64,000 nucleotides of DNA from Methanocorpusculum sp. UBA424 (GCA_002498375.1 DAHC01000015.1:95352-159351); one strand, 5' to 3'. Counted from the first letter of the stretch, positions 34,673 through 45,352 are shown. The notes: a model not told the origin generated them from the letters alone. Numbers and translations are program-made.

Positions 34673-35705
34673 GATTATCCTCCATTTTTGGTATCATTTC
34701 CATGGTGATAGTATCACCTTTTCTGAGATGATTTCTCAGGTTCTGCAAAATCTCGTCCATCTGCTGGATATGGTCGAGACTTTGCCGTTCAGTTTCGGTC
34801 GTCACGAGAATTTTTGCTATCCCGCCGTTTTTGATCACGATCCGTTTATCCGCCCGGAGAGCGAGAAGCGGGTCGTGGGTCGACATCAGAATGATCTTTT
34901 CGTGATTTGCAAGCAGTTTTATCGCCTCTCTCCGGTCTATTCCGGCATTTTCGATCTCATCGATGAGGATGATCGGTGATGCACTCATAAGGGCAGTATC
35001 TGCTATCATCAATGCCCTGGACTGACCTCCGGAAAGCTGAGTTACTTTCGTTTCCGGAGTAAATTTTTCTCCGGCAAGCGTGTTCGCACAGGCAAAACAC
35101 CGGTCTGCAGTCTCTGCCGGATCCGTCGTCATCCGGCTTTTTGCATGCATCTCCAAAAATTCGCGAACCGTGAGGTCCATGACGAAATTCATGTTCTGCG
35201 ATAACTGTGCGACGAGTTTTCCGCCTGTCGCAAATCTTCGTTCATCCGTTGGAGCAGCACCATTCAGAAGAATCTGCCTTCCGGTTGGCGTATCCCTTTG
35301 AGCAAGACATTCGATATCTTCCAGGAGACGGCTTTTTCCCGATCCGGTAGGACCGACGATACTCACGATCTCTCCCGGGACTACGGTTATTTCGACCTGC
35401 TCGGGTTTACCGGATTTGTTCCGTCCGCCCAGGATGGTTATCGAAGAGATCTCTCCGTTCAGTTCCGTGTTCTTCGAGAATGCCGAAAGAAATGCACAAA
35501 AATGCAGAACTACACTGTCACGCGTGAGGCCGAACTCTTCGAGAATATCTTCGTCCACATCAAGGAGTGCTTCAGGGAGAGTCAGTTCGTGATTGATTTT
35601 ACCAAGCCGGATATTTGCCAGATAATCGGATGCAAGAGGATAGCTTGTCAGCAGTTCGGATATTTTTGTCGTCGAGACTTCGGTAAAGTACGCATCCAGC
35701 TCCAT
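34656..35705 (-). CDS. Soluble ABC-type ATPase with helical N-terminal domain
   Basis: 349 residues. The N-terminal about 80 residues (KISELLTSYPLASDYLANI, then LPEALLDVDEDILEEFGLT) resemble the DUF1858/ScdA-N type helical domain. An ABC ATPase follows: Walker A GPTGSGKSRLL, signature LSGGQSRALMI, Walker B IILIDEIENAG and a MSTHDPLL switch. No membrane permease gene is nearby, so it is not an ordinary transporter but resembles soluble ABC proteins of metallocluster assembly. Its ATG shares a base with the GTPase TAA stop. Confidence 0.82.
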   Translation of the reverse strand: MELDAYFTEVSTTKISELLTSYPLASDYLANIRLGKINHELTLPEALLDVDEDILEEFGLTRDSVVLHFCAFLSAFSKNTELNGEISSITILGGRNKSGKPEQVEITVVPGEIVSIVGPTGSGKSRLLEDIECLAQRDTPTGRQILLNGAAPTDERRFATGGKLVAQLSQNMNFVMDLTVREFLEMHAKSRMTTDPAETADRCFACANTLAGEKFTPETKVTQLSGGQSRALMIADTALMSASPIILIDEIENAGIDRREAIKLLANHEKIILMSTHDPLLALRADKRIVIKNGGIAKILVTTETERQSLDHIQQMDEILQNLRNHLRKGDTITMEMIPKMEDNHVGTL

Positions 35706-36394
35706 TACTCTTCAAACTCCATGCGTTTTAACATCCCCATCTGGTAGGTGTCGCCTATCATCGTTTCACCCGTGCAATATGAGCATATTGCGGCAGGCAT
35801 GGTAAATCTGAGTTTGCGGTCTTTGAGGGTGTCGATATCCAGGGTATCCTGCCAGTATTTCGCGAGGAGAAAAGCTCCCTGCCCGGTAATACCGTTGATG
35901 AACAAAATCTGGGCATTTGCGTTGACCTCTTTGATATTGAAGGCAAACACTTCGCGTTCTGCCTGAGATACAATGTCGCCTTTGGTCACAACGATGATAT
36001 CTGCGTATTTGAGCATGGGGCCGATTTTTCTTGGAGTGTTGACGCCTGATAAATTGTCGATGACGCACACGGAGAGAATGCCGTTAATGTGGGGTGAGCA
36101 GCGGTTGCAAAGCCCAGCACTTTCTGTAATAAGGATCGAGAGCCCTTTTCTCTTCCCCCATTGTACGGCGTCTTCGATATTACTCACAAAAAAATGATCC
36201 GGGCAGATCTTTCCGGCGAACCCGGTCTGATTTGCTATGCCCTGTTCATCGTAGCGCAGATGATCGAATGAGGTAAGCGAGTCGAATTTAACGACACCGA
36301 CCTTATCATTCGGCACTTTCAGTTGGGCTATGGTTTTGAGAATCACCGACGTTTTTCCAGATGATGGGGGGCCGGCTACAGTTATGAGTTTCAT
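35705..36394 (-). CDS. Metallochaperone-type P-loop GTPase (HypB/UreG/CooC-like)
   Basis: 229 residues. P-loop GPPSSGKTSVIL at the start, VVTKGDIV as the TKxD base-recognition site, and ESAGLCNRCSPHI in the place where HypB/UreG proteins carry metal-coordinating residues. A further CSYC pair lies near the C-terminus (SYCTGETMIGDTYQMGM). Such GTPases insert nickel or other metals. It is the first gene of the operon and overlaps the ABC gene by one base (TAATG). Which metal or enzyme it serves is not shown. Confidence 0.8.
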   Translation of the reverse strand: MKLITVAGPPSSGKTSVILKTIAQLKVPNDKVGVVKFDSLTSFDHLRYDEQGIANQTGFAGKICPDHFFVSNIEDAVQWGKRKGLSILITESAGLCNRCSPHINGILSVCVIDNLSGVNTPRKIGPMLKYADIIVVTKGDIVSQAEREVFAFNIKEVNANAQILFINGITGQGAFLLAKYWQDTLDIDTLKDRKLRFTMPAAICSYCTGETMIGDTYQMGMLKRMEFEE

Positions 36395-36687
36395 AGTATG
36401 GTGGTTCTGAGATAAATATCCGGACTCTATTCTCCATCATCGGATCAAGTAAATCACTTGTGATTAACCAGGTCTGTGATATTTACTATATCTATTGCTC
36501 CATTCAAGATTATAATTACGTATGCTTTGGTTGAGGTGCAGCTGTTTCAGCTTTCCTCTGATATTTTCTTCTTCCTTCTTAGGTATTCGCGTGGAAAAAA
36601 TATGCCCGTGTATATTTCATCGATGTAAAAAGCATCTGATGAGAACGCGCTAGAATCGCTTCTCAAGAAAAACAGAAAAAAAACGAG

Positions 36688-36761
36688 TGGACCCGAAGGG
36701 ATTCGAACCCCTGACCTCCAGCATGTAAGGCTGGCGTCATAACCACCTAGACCACGAGTCC
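36688..36761 (-). tRNA. tRNA-Val (TAC)
   Basis: The minus strand reads a full cloverleaf: acceptor GGACTCG paired with CGGGTCC plus discriminator A, D arm with GGTCTAGGTGGTTATGACG, anticodon stem CCAGC/GCTGG enclosing CTTACAT (anticodon TAC), and T arm with GGGGTTCGAATCCC. No intron and no encoded CCA. A T-rich tract follows on the 3' side (36687-36671). Confidence 0.96.
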
Positions 36762-36843
36762 AAATTACCTTACTAAATACTATTTACGTAGTTATTAATC
36801 CTGCGGAAAAAGAGTGGGAATGATCCCGACTCGATTTCTTGTC

Positions 36844-37788
36844 TTATGCAAGACCGAATGATTTCAGGGTCACAGCGGTATCGATCTTTCCGACCTGATA
36901 CACTTTGCCTGTGGAAACTTCGTTGATGATAACTTCTGCCGGGGAGAAGAGACTCTTGTCGATCTTGTAGAAGTCGTATCCTGCTTCCTTGAAGATCTCA
37001 TTGAACGGTTTGCCGTATCCGTTGGAAGAGCAGCTCGGGATCTTCTCAAGATAGTCAACGATCTCCGGTGCATTCATCGTCAGGTTGATCTGTCCGTGGT
37101 AGATGGTTGCATCGTTGGTGACGCCCATTGCGAGTTTTGCTCCGCGTACCGGCGGAATCGGGGCAGTACCTGCCGCTGCGATGATCTTTGTCGTGTCAAA
37201 TCCGAGTTCGTTCAGTTTGTAGACTGCGGTCTCGACACAGCGTCCTGCGACCTGAATCGAACCGACCATAGAGGAAGTCGGAGCGACAAGAGCGCAGACG
37301 TTTGCGACATCGACCTTACACTTCTCTGCGATCATTTCCATGACTGCTCCGCTTGGGAGGCGGTCGGCTTCAAGACAGATCACTGCTGCATCGGACTCGT
37401 CCTCGTAGCCGATGACCTCGAACGTGTGTTTCGGCTGAAGGGACAGGGCACGTGCGGGTCCTGAACCCATGGCGAAGAAGTTGTCGAGTTTGACCGTCCA
37501 GCCGGCTTTCTGTGAGCCGAGGCAGGAGATTGCCGGGAAATCGGTGTTCACATCGATGAAGGTCATCGGGAACTGGCCGACCATACCCTGGCGGAATGCG
37601 ATATCGCCAAGGCCGCCCATACAAATACGGGTAAAGTAGTCGCCGGCTCCGTAGCCGCCAGGAACACTCACACCACAATCGACGACCCGGGAACCGTTGT
37701 CGAGTTCGTGGTATGCAACATTAAAAAGATCTGCGTTCTCTACGAGTTCTTCGAAGAGATCAAGTCCAAGTTCATTTACACTTACCAA
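36844..37788 (-). CDS. mch: Methenyltetrahydromethanopterin cyclohydrolase
   Basis: 314 residues, the normal size. It converts 5,10-methenyl- to formyl-tetrahydromethanopterin, a step in methanogenesis from CO2. Characteristic segments include NELGLDLFEELVENADLF, DCGVSVPGGYGAGDYFTRIC, GSGPARAL, ICLEADRLPSGAVMEMIAEKC, APTSSMVGSIQVAGR, and the ending KSFGLA. It is the strongest single marker that the host makes methane through H4MPT. It is monocistronic, between tRNA-Val and cdc6. Confidence 0.97.
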   Translation of the reverse strand: MVSVNELGLDLFEELVENADLFNVAYHELDNGSRVVDCGVSVPGGYGAGDYFTRICMGGLGDIAFRQGMVGQFPMTFIDVNTDFPAISCLGSQKAGWTVKLDNFFAMGSGPARALSLQPKHTFEVIGYEDESDAAVICLEADRLPSGAVMEMIAEKCKVDVANVCALVAPTSSMVGSIQVAGRCVETAVYKLNELGFDTTKIIAAAGTAPIPPVRGAKLAMGVTNDATIYHGQINLTMNAPEIVDYLEKIPSCSSNGYGKPFNEIFKEAGYDFYKIDKSLFSPAEVIINEVSTGKVYQVGKIDTAVTLKSFGLA

Positions 37789-37864
37789 AATAAATCACCC
37801 TAAGGAATATTAGTCAAATATGGGACTGTCAAATAGATAAGAGTTATGAGTCGGGATTTCGTGT

Positions 37865-38998
37865 TCAGTTCTTCTTTTGAAGAAGCTTGTTGACCCGTTC
37901 TTTATCGTATCTGAGGTTCACATACCGTTTTCTTCCGCTCCCCTTGTTTGCATATCCAAGCGTAATCAGCCGCAGATGATCGAATTTTTCGATGATCTCG
38001 TTAAATCGGGTAAGTTTCGGTGCATCCCTCGGCATCGCTCTTCTGATGTCTCCCGTCGTAATGAGCGTCTCGTCATTCGTCATTTTTACCAGTTGTCTGA
38101 GAACAAGCAGCTCGTCTGGAGAAAGCGACCGGAGAGTTCCGGAGAGATGCAGATCCTGGGAAGCGGAGAAGGCTTTCTGCAGATCTTCCTGCATGACCTC
38201 CCTTCGTGCATCCGTCTCCGCATACATCACGGCACGTTTGATCAGATCAAGACCGATCCTGATATCCCCGCACCTCATCGTTCGGTCGACGATGTAGTCC
38301 ATCTGTTCTGTCGAGAGAACGTTCGGGTACAGGCCCTGGGCAACTCTCTGCGAAAGGATTCCGGCGACCTCCGAGGCGCTGTATGGGGAGAAATTGATCG
38401 TTTCGTACCTGAAAACCGATGCGACCCGTGCATCGAGTACGGATTCAAGGAGGATATCCGGGTCGCTGATGACAACGATCACCCCGATACCGACGTTTTC
38501 GTATACTTCATGGATACGAAGGGCCGCATAAAGGACATTATTGAACTCTTTATTATATATGAGATAGTTTGCATCGTCCAGACAGATAAGCGGGATCACG
38601 CCTTCCTTTTCGATGTGCTTTGCGAGCATGTCGATGAGGACCTTGAAGGCGGTCCCTGAGGGGGGCGGGCTGTTTTTCGTCAGTTTCGTATATATTCGGG
38701 AAAACACCGCATACTCGGTGCCGTCGATCTGACAATTGATATGGATCGGCACGATCTTCGTCGTGGCCTCTTCGATCTCTTCGAAAAATTTCTTGACTGA
38801 GGTGGTTTTACCGGTACCGGGAACGCCCCGGCAGATGGTGTTGAGAATACTTCCGCCGATCAGAGCGGGTTTGACGGCAAAGGCCAGCCGTTCAATCTGC
38901 TCGTCCCGGTAATCAAACTGCTCGGGGACATAGGTGATCTCAAAGACTTCTATGTCTCTGAAAAGGGTCTGATCCCACATAAGCAGATTCTTTTTCAT
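37865..38998 (-). CDS. cdc6: Orc1/Cdc6 replication initiator
   Basis: 377 residues. Walker A GVPGTGKTTSV (about 58-68) and Walker B LICLDDAN (137-144) belong to the AAA+ domain, followed by the helical lid and a C-terminal winged helix (about 300-377) that binds origin DNA. It initiates chromosome replication. Seven bp separate it from the preceding zinc-ribbon gene on the same strand. Archaeal cdc6 genes often lie near an origin. Confidence 0.93.
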   Translation of the reverse strand: MKKNLLMWDQTLFRDIEVFEITYVPEQFDYRDEQIERLAFAVKPALIGGSILNTICRGVPGTGKTTSVKKFFEEIEEATTKIVPIHINCQIDGTEYAVFSRIYTKLTKNSPPPSGTAFKVLIDMLAKHIEKEGVIPLICLDDANYLIYNKEFNNVLYAALRIHEVYENVGIGVIVVISDPDILLESVLDARVASVFRYETINFSPYSASEVAGILSQRVAQGLYPNVLSTEQMDYIVDRTMRCGDIRIGLDLIKRAVMYAETDARREVMQEDLQKAFSASQDLHLSGTLRSLSPDELLVLRQLVKMTNDETLITTGDIRRAMPRDAPKLTRFNEIIEKFDHLRLITLGYANKGSGRKRYVNLRYDKERVNKLLQKKN

Positions 38999-39005
38999 TT
39001 TCTCC

Positions 39006-39509
39006 TCATTTCATGCATTTTTTGCAGAGAGTCTTTCCCATAAAGAGATTGGAAACATCTCTTTGCACTTTGGATATCGAAACCCCGCATTTTTCGCAGA
39101 CAAACTCGCCTTCGGGAGGTGAAACGGCAGGCGTCTGATCTATGTCCGCCTCAGGAACATCCGCTTCGACAGGAGGGATTTCGATGCGCGTATCCTCCAG
39201 AACCTGCATGGGAATCTCCTCCTCTTCTTCCTCGACCGGGTGCGTAAGGGGCATTTCGTTCATCGGATAGTATCCGGATTCCTCCTCTTCCTGCGCGTAT
39301 TTGTCGAGAACCCGTTCCTTATATCTTTCAACTGCTGCTCTCACTGCGGCGTCCTGTGTCCCGAATTCGTCCAGAGTTCTTCCGAGAAAATCCGCAAGAC
39401 CTCTGACTGCCGCCTCATTTTCGGCTGTATCGGAGACTTCAACCCTCAGGCTCTCGTAATTGCCCAGATTGATCGTCACTCCAATAGTTACTGTCCTCTT
39501 GTCGGCCAT
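39006..39509 (-). CDS. Zinc-ribbon protein with acidic linker
   Basis: 167 residues. The N-terminal about 75 residues (VTIGVTINLGNYESLRVEVS) form a small beta-alpha domain, followed by an acidic stretch (HPVEEEEEEIPM, then about 30 more acidic or Pro-rich residues) and a C-terminal zinc ribbon with FVCEKCGV and TLCKKC. I do not recognise the family. Its operon position just before cdc6 suggests a DNA or replication link, but this is inference. Confidence 0.68.
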   Translation of the reverse strand: MADKRTVTIGVTINLGNYESLRVEVSDTAENEAAVRGLADFLGRTLDEFGTQDAAVRAAVERYKERVLDKYAQEEEESGYYPMNEMPLTHPVEEEEEEIPMQVLEDTRIEIPPVEADVPEADIDQTPAVSPPEGEFVCEKCGVSISKVQRDVSNLFMGKTLCKKCMK

Positions 39510-39734
39510 AAGCAGTATTGTACCTTTCTCATATGTTTTGCAAAGAATTAATGATACTGGTGAGTGATATAATAGTTAATCGGACAGATGATGAAAGTTA
39601 CCCCCGCTGAACCGCAAGGTTGTGATGATGCGTGGTCCTGATGTCCTATCACATTTCTTATTCTGTGAAACAGGTCTTTTCTGTGATCCCAATCTCCGGT
39701 TTTTTCTCATACGACTCCTAATTAAGTATTCAGT

Positions 39735-40784
39735 ATGGCAAAACGCGGTCTGGAAAAATATGTGACCTATCCCTCTATCGTCCCGACTGAAAAGTCTGAA
39801 ACGATCTCCGTAAAAATCGCGTTCCCTTATCGTCATCTGAATTATTCGTTCACAATAGAGGTACCCCTCTCGCTTTACGAAGGTGCGGGGCTTTCGGGAA
39901 AGTCGGCTCGTGTCCCTCCCGGGATTCAGGATGCATGGCTTGCCGGATACTACAAAGCCTTCGCGCTCGATCCATCGCAGACTAAAGTGTATCAAACACT
40001 CTTATCACAGTTCCGCAGAATCAGAAACGAGCGAAATCTGAACTCCGACGAGTATCTGGAGCTTTTGACCGCCTATGTCCAGTCGCTTCCGTATGATGCG
40101 GAAAAACTCTCTTCAATAGAAATTGCTCCGCGTTTTCCGGTCGAAACAATCGTTGACGGAACCGGGATCTGCAGCGACAAATCCCTTCTTCTTGCCGGTC
40201 TCCTTTCCCACGAAGGATATGCGGTGTCCGTTCTCCAGTTTGGAAAAGAGAATCATCTGACGGTAGGACTGCCTGCTCCGGCAGGATATGATTTTGCGGG
40301 ATGCGGTCAGGCGGTTGTTGAAACCACGGCGATATCCTATATCGGCCACCCCGCGGGTGAGTATGCAGATACAACCTCGCGCCCGAAGGTTTTTCCTATC
40401 GGTCACGGGACAAAACGGTACGACTGCATTCGTGACGTCGCAAAAATTCTCGCGACTCTCTCCTCTCTCAACGAAAAAATATCTGAGGACGGAACGCTTA
40501 CTTTGGAGATCGTCCGTCTTCACGAAAAACTTCTCCGTCTAAAAGAGGAGCTGACGAAATCCCGCGATGAACTGTCCGTCCTTCTGAATGAAGATAAAAC
40601 TGAGGAGTATGAATCACTTCGCAAAATCCACAACAAAAACGTTGAGCGCCTGAAAAAAATGCTCGACTCCTACAACAGACTTGTTGCCGAGTACCAGAAC
40701 CTTGCCGGCCTTGCCGAGTTCATCCAGCATAACCGGCTTGACCGTCCGGCGGTCTCCCTAAAACTCAGATCCTTCGAAAAATAG
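39735..40784 (+). CDS. Transglutaminase-like protein with C-terminal coiled coil
   Basis: 349 residues. The transglutaminase core has [20 protein letters not shown] (catalytic Cys about 144), ENHLTVGL (His about 178) and a downstream Asp-containing strand. The last 100 residues ([20 protein letters not shown], then [16 protein letters not shown]) form a long coiled coil. It may be a protease or amide-forming enzyme. No signal peptide. The gene starts with ATG at 39735 with almost no leader after AATTAAGTATT. Confidence 0.75.
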   Translation: MAKRGLEKYVTYPSIVPTEKSETISVKIAFPYRHLNYSFTIEVPLSLYEGAGLSGKSARVPPGIQDAWLAGYYKAFALDPSQTKVYQTLLSQFRRIRNERNLNSDEYLELLTAYVQSLPYDAEKLSSIEIAPRFPVETIVDGTGICSDKSLLLAGLLSHEGYAVSVLQFGKENHLTVGLPAPAGYDFAGCGQAVVETTAISYIGHPAGEYADTTSRPKVFPIGHGTKRYDCIRDVAKILATLSSLNEKISEDGTLTLEIVRLHEKLLRLKEELTKSRDELSVLLNEDKTEEYESLRKIHNKNVERLKKMLDSYNRLVAEYQNLAGLAEFIQHNRLDRPAVSLKLRSFEK

Positions 40785-40837
40785 GTCCTCTCGGGTGTGG
40801 GAGAATTATATGGGAAGAAAAACAAAACGTACTCCAC

Positions 40838-43435
40838 ATGTTGACCGAGGAACTTCCAAAGACCTACGACTTTGCCTCTGTCGAAAAACGCTGGCTTGAC
40901 CAGTGGGACGACAGCGACTTTTACTTCGAGAAAGACTCGAAAAAACCACAATACGTAATAGATACTCCCCCTCCGTATCCGACCGGCAAACTCCACATAG
41001 GACACGCTCTTAACTGGGTGTATATGGATATCATCGCCCGCTACAAGCGTATGATGGGTTTCAATGTCATGTTCCCTCAAGGGTGGGATTGTCATGGACT
41101 TCCGACCGAGGTTAAGGTCGAAGAAACTCATCATATCACCAAAAACGATGTTTCCCGTGAAGAGTTCCGCAAAATGTGCCGGGAACTCACTATCGAAAAC
41201 ATCACCCGGATGCGGCAGAGTCTGCGAACTATGGGTTTCTCCGTCGACTGGAGCAACGAATACATCACGATGGAGCCGTATTACTACGCAAAAACCCAGC
41301 TGTCGTTTTTGCGCATGCTCAAAGCCGGCTACATTTATCAGGACGAGCATCCGGTCAACTTCTGTACCCGCTGCGAAACGGCGATCGCCTTTGCAGAAGT
41401 TTCGTATTATGACGGGGAGACCCTTCTGAACTTCTTCGATTTCGACGGCATCGAGATCGCGACGACCCGTCCCGAGCTCCTCGCAGCCTGCGTGGGGGTC
41501 GCGGTTCATCCGGATGATGAGCGGTACAAATCTATCGTAGGAAAAACGCTCAAGGTCCCGATCTTCGGTCACAAAGTAACCATCATCGCAGACGATGCCG
41601 TTGATATGGCATTTGGTTCCGGGGCAGTAATGATCTGTACGTTTGGTGACAAGACCGATGTATTCTGGTGGAAAAAGCATCATCTCCCGCTCCGCAAAGC
41701 TCTCACGACAAAAGGCACGATGACCGCGATCTGCGGAAAATATGAAGGCATGCCTTCCAAGGAGTGTCGTGCAGCGATCCTTGCGGATATGAAAGAGCTC
41801 GGCATTTTAAAGGATCAGAAGAAGATCGAACAGAGAGTCGGCGGCTGCTGGAGGTGCAAGACCCCGATCGAGATACTTTCTGAGCGTCAGTGGTTCGTGA
41901 AGGTGAACGGCGGCGAGATCGTCAAGGCAGCCAGAGAGATCAAATGGTATCCCGAACATATGCTCCAGCGCCTGGAGAACTGGGCAGAACAGATGGAGTG
42001 GGATTGGTGTATCTCCAGACAGAGACTGTTTGCAACTCCGATCCCGGTCTGGTTCTGTGACAAATGCGGAGAACTTATCCTTCCCGACGAGGCCGATCTT
42101 CCGATTGATCCGACCATCGAAAAACCCAAACACGCCTGTCCGAAATGCGGCGGGACCGAGTTCACCGGCGAAAAGGATGTTCTCGACACCTGGATGGATT
42201 CATCCATCACCGATCTCCACGTCACCGGATGGGACGGGAGCGGCAGACCGCCGTACTTCCCGGCGCAGATCCGCCCGCAGGGTCATGATATCATCCGGAC
42301 CTGGGCCTTCTATACGATCCTTCGGAGTGTTGCCCTGCTTGGCGAGAAACCGTGGGACGGTATTCTCATCAACGGAATGGTTCTCGGCGAGGACGGATTC
42401 AAGATGTCCAAGTCCCGGGATAATGTCATCGGTCCCGAGGATGTTATGGGACCCTACGGCGTGGATGCCCTCAGACAGTGGGCTGCCGCCGGCTCTTCGA
42501 CCGGTCAGGATATCCTCTTCAATTGGAACGACGTCGTCGCTGCATCCAGATTCCAGACGAAGATGTGGAACATCGTCAGATTCTCGTTAATGCAGATACA
42601 GAAAGAGTCCCCTGTACCGGAGACGGATGCTCCGTCCACGCTTATCGACCGGTGGATGCTAGCAAACCTCTCCAAAACGGTTGCCGAAGTCACCGAGTCG
42701 ATGGATGCCTATCTCTTCGATAAGGGTCTGAAGACCATCCGTGAGTTTGCCTGGAATATTATGGCCGATGAGTATCTCGAGTTCGTGAAAGGCAGACTTT
42801 ACAGTGAAGATCCGCTGCGTGCCGGTGCGATTTACACGCTGAAGACGACCCTTGATGCACTCTGCAAAATGCTCTCACCCTATATCCCGTTCTTCGCTCA
42901 GGAGTGTTACCACCATTTATCCGGTGGAAAGCGGATCATCGACCAGCCGTGGACAACCTTCTCGTATGCGGACGAGGACGCTCTTCGCGACGGCGATCTC
43001 GTCGTGAAAATCGTCAGCCTTCTCCGCAAATACAAGCATGACTCCGGTCTCGCTCTCAACTCTCCGCTTGGAAACGTTACGATCTACACGCCGTCCCACG
43101 ATATCGATGACTCCGGCGATCTCGGCCGGACCATAAACGCGACGGTTGTCTGGAAAGCGGAAGAGCCGGCTCTTGAAAAGACGGTCGGTGACGTTGCTTT
43201 TAATAAAGGCGTTGTCGGGAAAACCCTCCGGAACAAAGCAGGCGCATTCATGGCGGCCGTCAATGCCCTTTCCGATGCCGACAAGATCACGCCGCCTAAA
43301 TCGATCCTCGTGGAAGGCGAAGAGATCTCCGTTCCCGAAGGTGCCTGGACCACTTCATACATCTATTCTGTATTCGGTGAATCGGTCGACGTCATCATGC
43401 TTGATGACGTGATGATCACCGTAAAACGCACCTGA
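40838..43435 (+). CDS. valS: Valyl-tRNA synthetase
   Basis: 865 residues, class I enzyme. HIGH motif [10 protein letters not shown] (about 49-58), editing domain with [16 protein letters not shown], and KMSKS motif [10 protein letters not shown]. The anticodon-binding helices follow with [15 protein letters not shown]. It loads valine onto tRNA-Val, of which one gene lies 4 kb away. A stop-overlapping hairpin with T-tract ends it. Confidence 0.97.
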   Translation: MLTEELPKTYDFASVEKRWLDQWDDSDFYFEKDSKKPQYVIDTPPPYPTGKLHIGHALNWVYMDIIARYKRMMGFNVMFPQGWDCHGLPTEVKVEETHHITKNDVSREEFRKMCRELTIENITRMRQSLRTMGFSVDWSNEYITMEPYYYAKTQLSFLRMLKAGYIYQDEHPVNFCTRCETAIAFAEVSYYDGETLLNFFDFDGIEIATTRPELLAACVGVAVHPDDERYKSIVGKTLKVPIFGHKVTIIADDAVDMAFGSGAVMICTFGDKTDVFWWKKHHLPLRKALTTKGTMTAICGKYEGMPSKECRAAILADMKELGILKDQKKIEQRVGGCWRCKTPIEILSERQWFVKVNGGEIVKAAREIKWYPEHMLQRLENWAEQMEWDWCISRQRLFATPIPVWFCDKCGELILPDEADLPIDPTIEKPKHACPKCGGTEFTGEKDVLDTWMDSSITDLHVTGWDGSGRPPYFPAQIRPQGHDIIRTWAFYTILRSVALLGEKPWDGILINGMVLGEDGFKMSKSRDNVIGPEDVMGPYGVDALRQWAAAGSSTGQDILFNWNDVVAASRFQTKMWNIVRFSLMQIQKESPVPETDAPSTLIDRWMLANLSKTVAEVTESMDAYLFDKGLKTIREFAWNIMADEYLEFVKGRLYSEDPLRAGAIYTLKTTLDALCKMLSPYIPFFAQECYHHLSGGKRIIDQPWTTFSYADEDALRDGDLVVKIVSLLRKYKHDSGLALNSPLGNVTIYTPSHDIDDSGDLGRTINATVVWKAEEPALEKTVGDVAFNKGVVGKTLRNKAGAFMAAVNALSDADKITPPKSILVEGEEISVPEGAWTTSYIYSVFGESVDVIMLDDVMITVKRT

Positions 43436-43462
43436 TTTTTCAGGTGTAATACGTTTTTTATA
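43430..43462 (+). terminator. Hairpin terminator overlapping the valS stop
   Basis: ACCTGA (43430-43435) and TCAGGT (43440-43445) form a perfect 6-bp stem with a TTTT loop; the TGA stop is part of the stem. A T6 run (43454-43459) follows nine bases later. The stem plus T-tract fits termination, but archaeal termination mainly needs the T-run. Confidence 0.45.
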
Positions 43463-43487
43463 TTCTTCACTCTAACATAGTAAGCAC

Positions 43488-45305
43488 ATGTCTGAAAGCT
43501 ACGCATGTGGGACTTCCCAGAAACCACTTTTGGGAAGTACCGTAGGATACGTTTTGAACAGCATTGCGGCTAAATACCCACGCAATGATGCTCTAGTATC
43601 CTTTCAGCCGAATCCCTACAGTAAACGGTGTATGTCTGCCGCGGCAAATTACTGCCACGAAGGGCTCGTTTCCGACGAGCCGAACTCGTATCGCGAGTCC
43701 GGACTAACACTAACCACTGCCGGGTCTAAGGTCCTTCGCTACAATTGGGCGGAGTTCCTCGCTGAAACCAATGCGGTGGCCAAAGGTCTTATGATGCTTG
43801 GCGTGGAACACGGGACCCGTGTTGCCATCTGGGCAATGAATTATGCCGAGTGGGTACTCGTGCAGTTTGCGACCGCCAAGATCGGTGCGGTGATGGTGAA
43901 CATCAATCCTGCCTACCGAACGTTTGAACTGGAATATGCCCTCAAGCAGTCGGAAGTGGATACCCTGATCCTTCAGGGAAAGTTCAAGACCTCCGATTAC
44001 GTCGGCATGTTCTACGAGGCATGCCCCGAGGCATTCGAGGCAAAACCCGGCAAGATCCGGTCAGAGAAGTTCCCGTATTTACGCAACGTCGTATTCATGG
44101 GCGAGATCATCTATAACGGGATGTACCGCTGGAGCGAACTTCTCGAGATGGGCGAGTATGTCTCTGACTTCGAGTTGGAAAATCGTGAGGAGTCCGTCTC
44201 GTTCGATGATGCTCTCAACATCCAGTATACCTCCGGAACGACCGGATTTCCGAAAGGCGTTGTTCTGTCCCATCACTCGGTCTTAAACAACGGACTGTTT
44301 ATTGGAGATGGCATGGGATTCACCGAGAATGATAAGCTCTGTATTCCGGTTCCGTTTTATCACTGCTTTGGAATGGTTCTTTCGAACATGGCCTGCGTGA
44401 CGCACGGATCCACAATGGTTATCCCAGGTCCGTTCTTCGATGCCGAGGCCGTTCTACAGGCTGTTGAGACTGAAAAATGTACGGCTCTTCACGGTGTTCC
44501 GACCATGTTCATCGCAGAACTGGAACACCCGAACTTCGACCGGTATGATCTTTCCAGTCTTAGGACCGGCATCATGGCAGGATCCCCGTGCCCAATCGAA
44601 AAGATGCGGGAGGTTGCCTCGAGGATGAATATGAAAGACATCGTGATCGTTTACGGTCTGACTGAAACGGCACCGGGCATCACCATGTCCACCACCTCCG
44701 ACACGCTCGAAAACCGTGTGGCGACCGTCGGCAGAGCATTCCCGCACACCGAGATCAAGATCACCGATCCGAAAACCGGACGGATCGTTCCTCTCGGCGA
44801 GAAAGGCGAGATATGTGCCCGCGGTTACATGAAGATGAAGTGTTATTATAATAATCCGAATGCAACCAAGCAGGTCATTGACAAAGACGGCTGGCTCCAC
44901 TCCGGCGATCTTGGTACGATGGATGAGGAAGGCTACGTTCGGATGGCTGGCCGTCTGAAGGAAATGGTCATTCGCGGCGGAGAAAATCTCTACCCAAGAG
45001 AGATCGAGGAGTTCTTCCACCTTCACCCGAAGATCTCCGACATCTATATTATCGGCGTCCCGGATGCAAAGTACGGTGAGGAACTCTGTGCCTGGGTAAA
45101 AGCAGAGCCCGGTACGACGGTCACCGAAGATGAGATCCGGGCATTTGCTGAGGGCAAGATCGCCCGTCACAAGATCCCCCGTTACTACAAGTTTACTGAC
45201 TCCTTCCCTATGACGGTCACCGGCAAGATCAAGAAGGGGGATATGCAGGAAGTGTCCATCGCCGAACTTGGTCTTGCGGACGTTGCGAAGATAAAAACCG
45301 CGTAA
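43488..45305 (+). CDS. AMP-forming acyl-CoA synthetase
   Basis: 605 residues. The AMP-binding core is YTSGTTGFPKGVVLSHHSV, with YGLTETAPGITMS, GWLHSGDLGTMDEEGYVRM and the final K in TVTGKIKKGDM that adenylates the acid. It activates a fatty or organic acid to the CoA thioester. Between the first strand (DALVS) and the YNWAEF helix there is an insertion of about 45 residues with several Cys and Asn, unusual for this family. Substrate is unknown; medium or long chain is a reasonable guess. Use in a methanogen may be lipid salvage. Confidence 0.88.
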   Translation: MSESYACGTSQKPLLGSTVGYVLNSIAAKYPRNDALVSFQPNPYSKRCMSAAANYCHEGLVSDEPNSYRESGLTLTTAGSKVLRYNWAEFLAETNAVAKGLMMLGVEHGTRVAIWAMNYAEWVLVQFATAKIGAVMVNINPAYRTFELEYALKQSEVDTLILQGKFKTSDYVGMFYEACPEAFEAKPGKIRSEKFPYLRNVVFMGEIIYNGMYRWSELLEMGEYVSDFELENREESVSFDDALNIQYTSGTTGFPKGVVLSHHSVLNNGLFIGDGMGFTENDKLCIPVPFYHCFGMVLSNMACVTHGSTMVIPGPFFDAEAVLQAVETEKCTALHGVPTMFIAELEHPNFDRYDLSSLRTGIMAGSPCPIEKMREVASRMNMKDIVIVYGLTETAPGITMSTTSDTLENRVATVGRAFPHTEIKITDPKTGRIVPLGEKGEICARGYMKMKCYYNNPNATKQVIDKDGWLHSGDLGTMDEEGYVRMAGRLKEMVIRGGENLYPREIEEFFHLHPKISDIYIIGVPDAKYGEELCAWVKAEPGTTVTEDEIRAFAEGKIARHKIPRYYKFTDSFPMTVTGKIKKGDMQEVSIAELGLADVAKIKTA

Positions 45306-45352
45306 TCGGAAAAAGAAAGAGTGAAATACTTCACTCTCTCATTTCTATTCTT

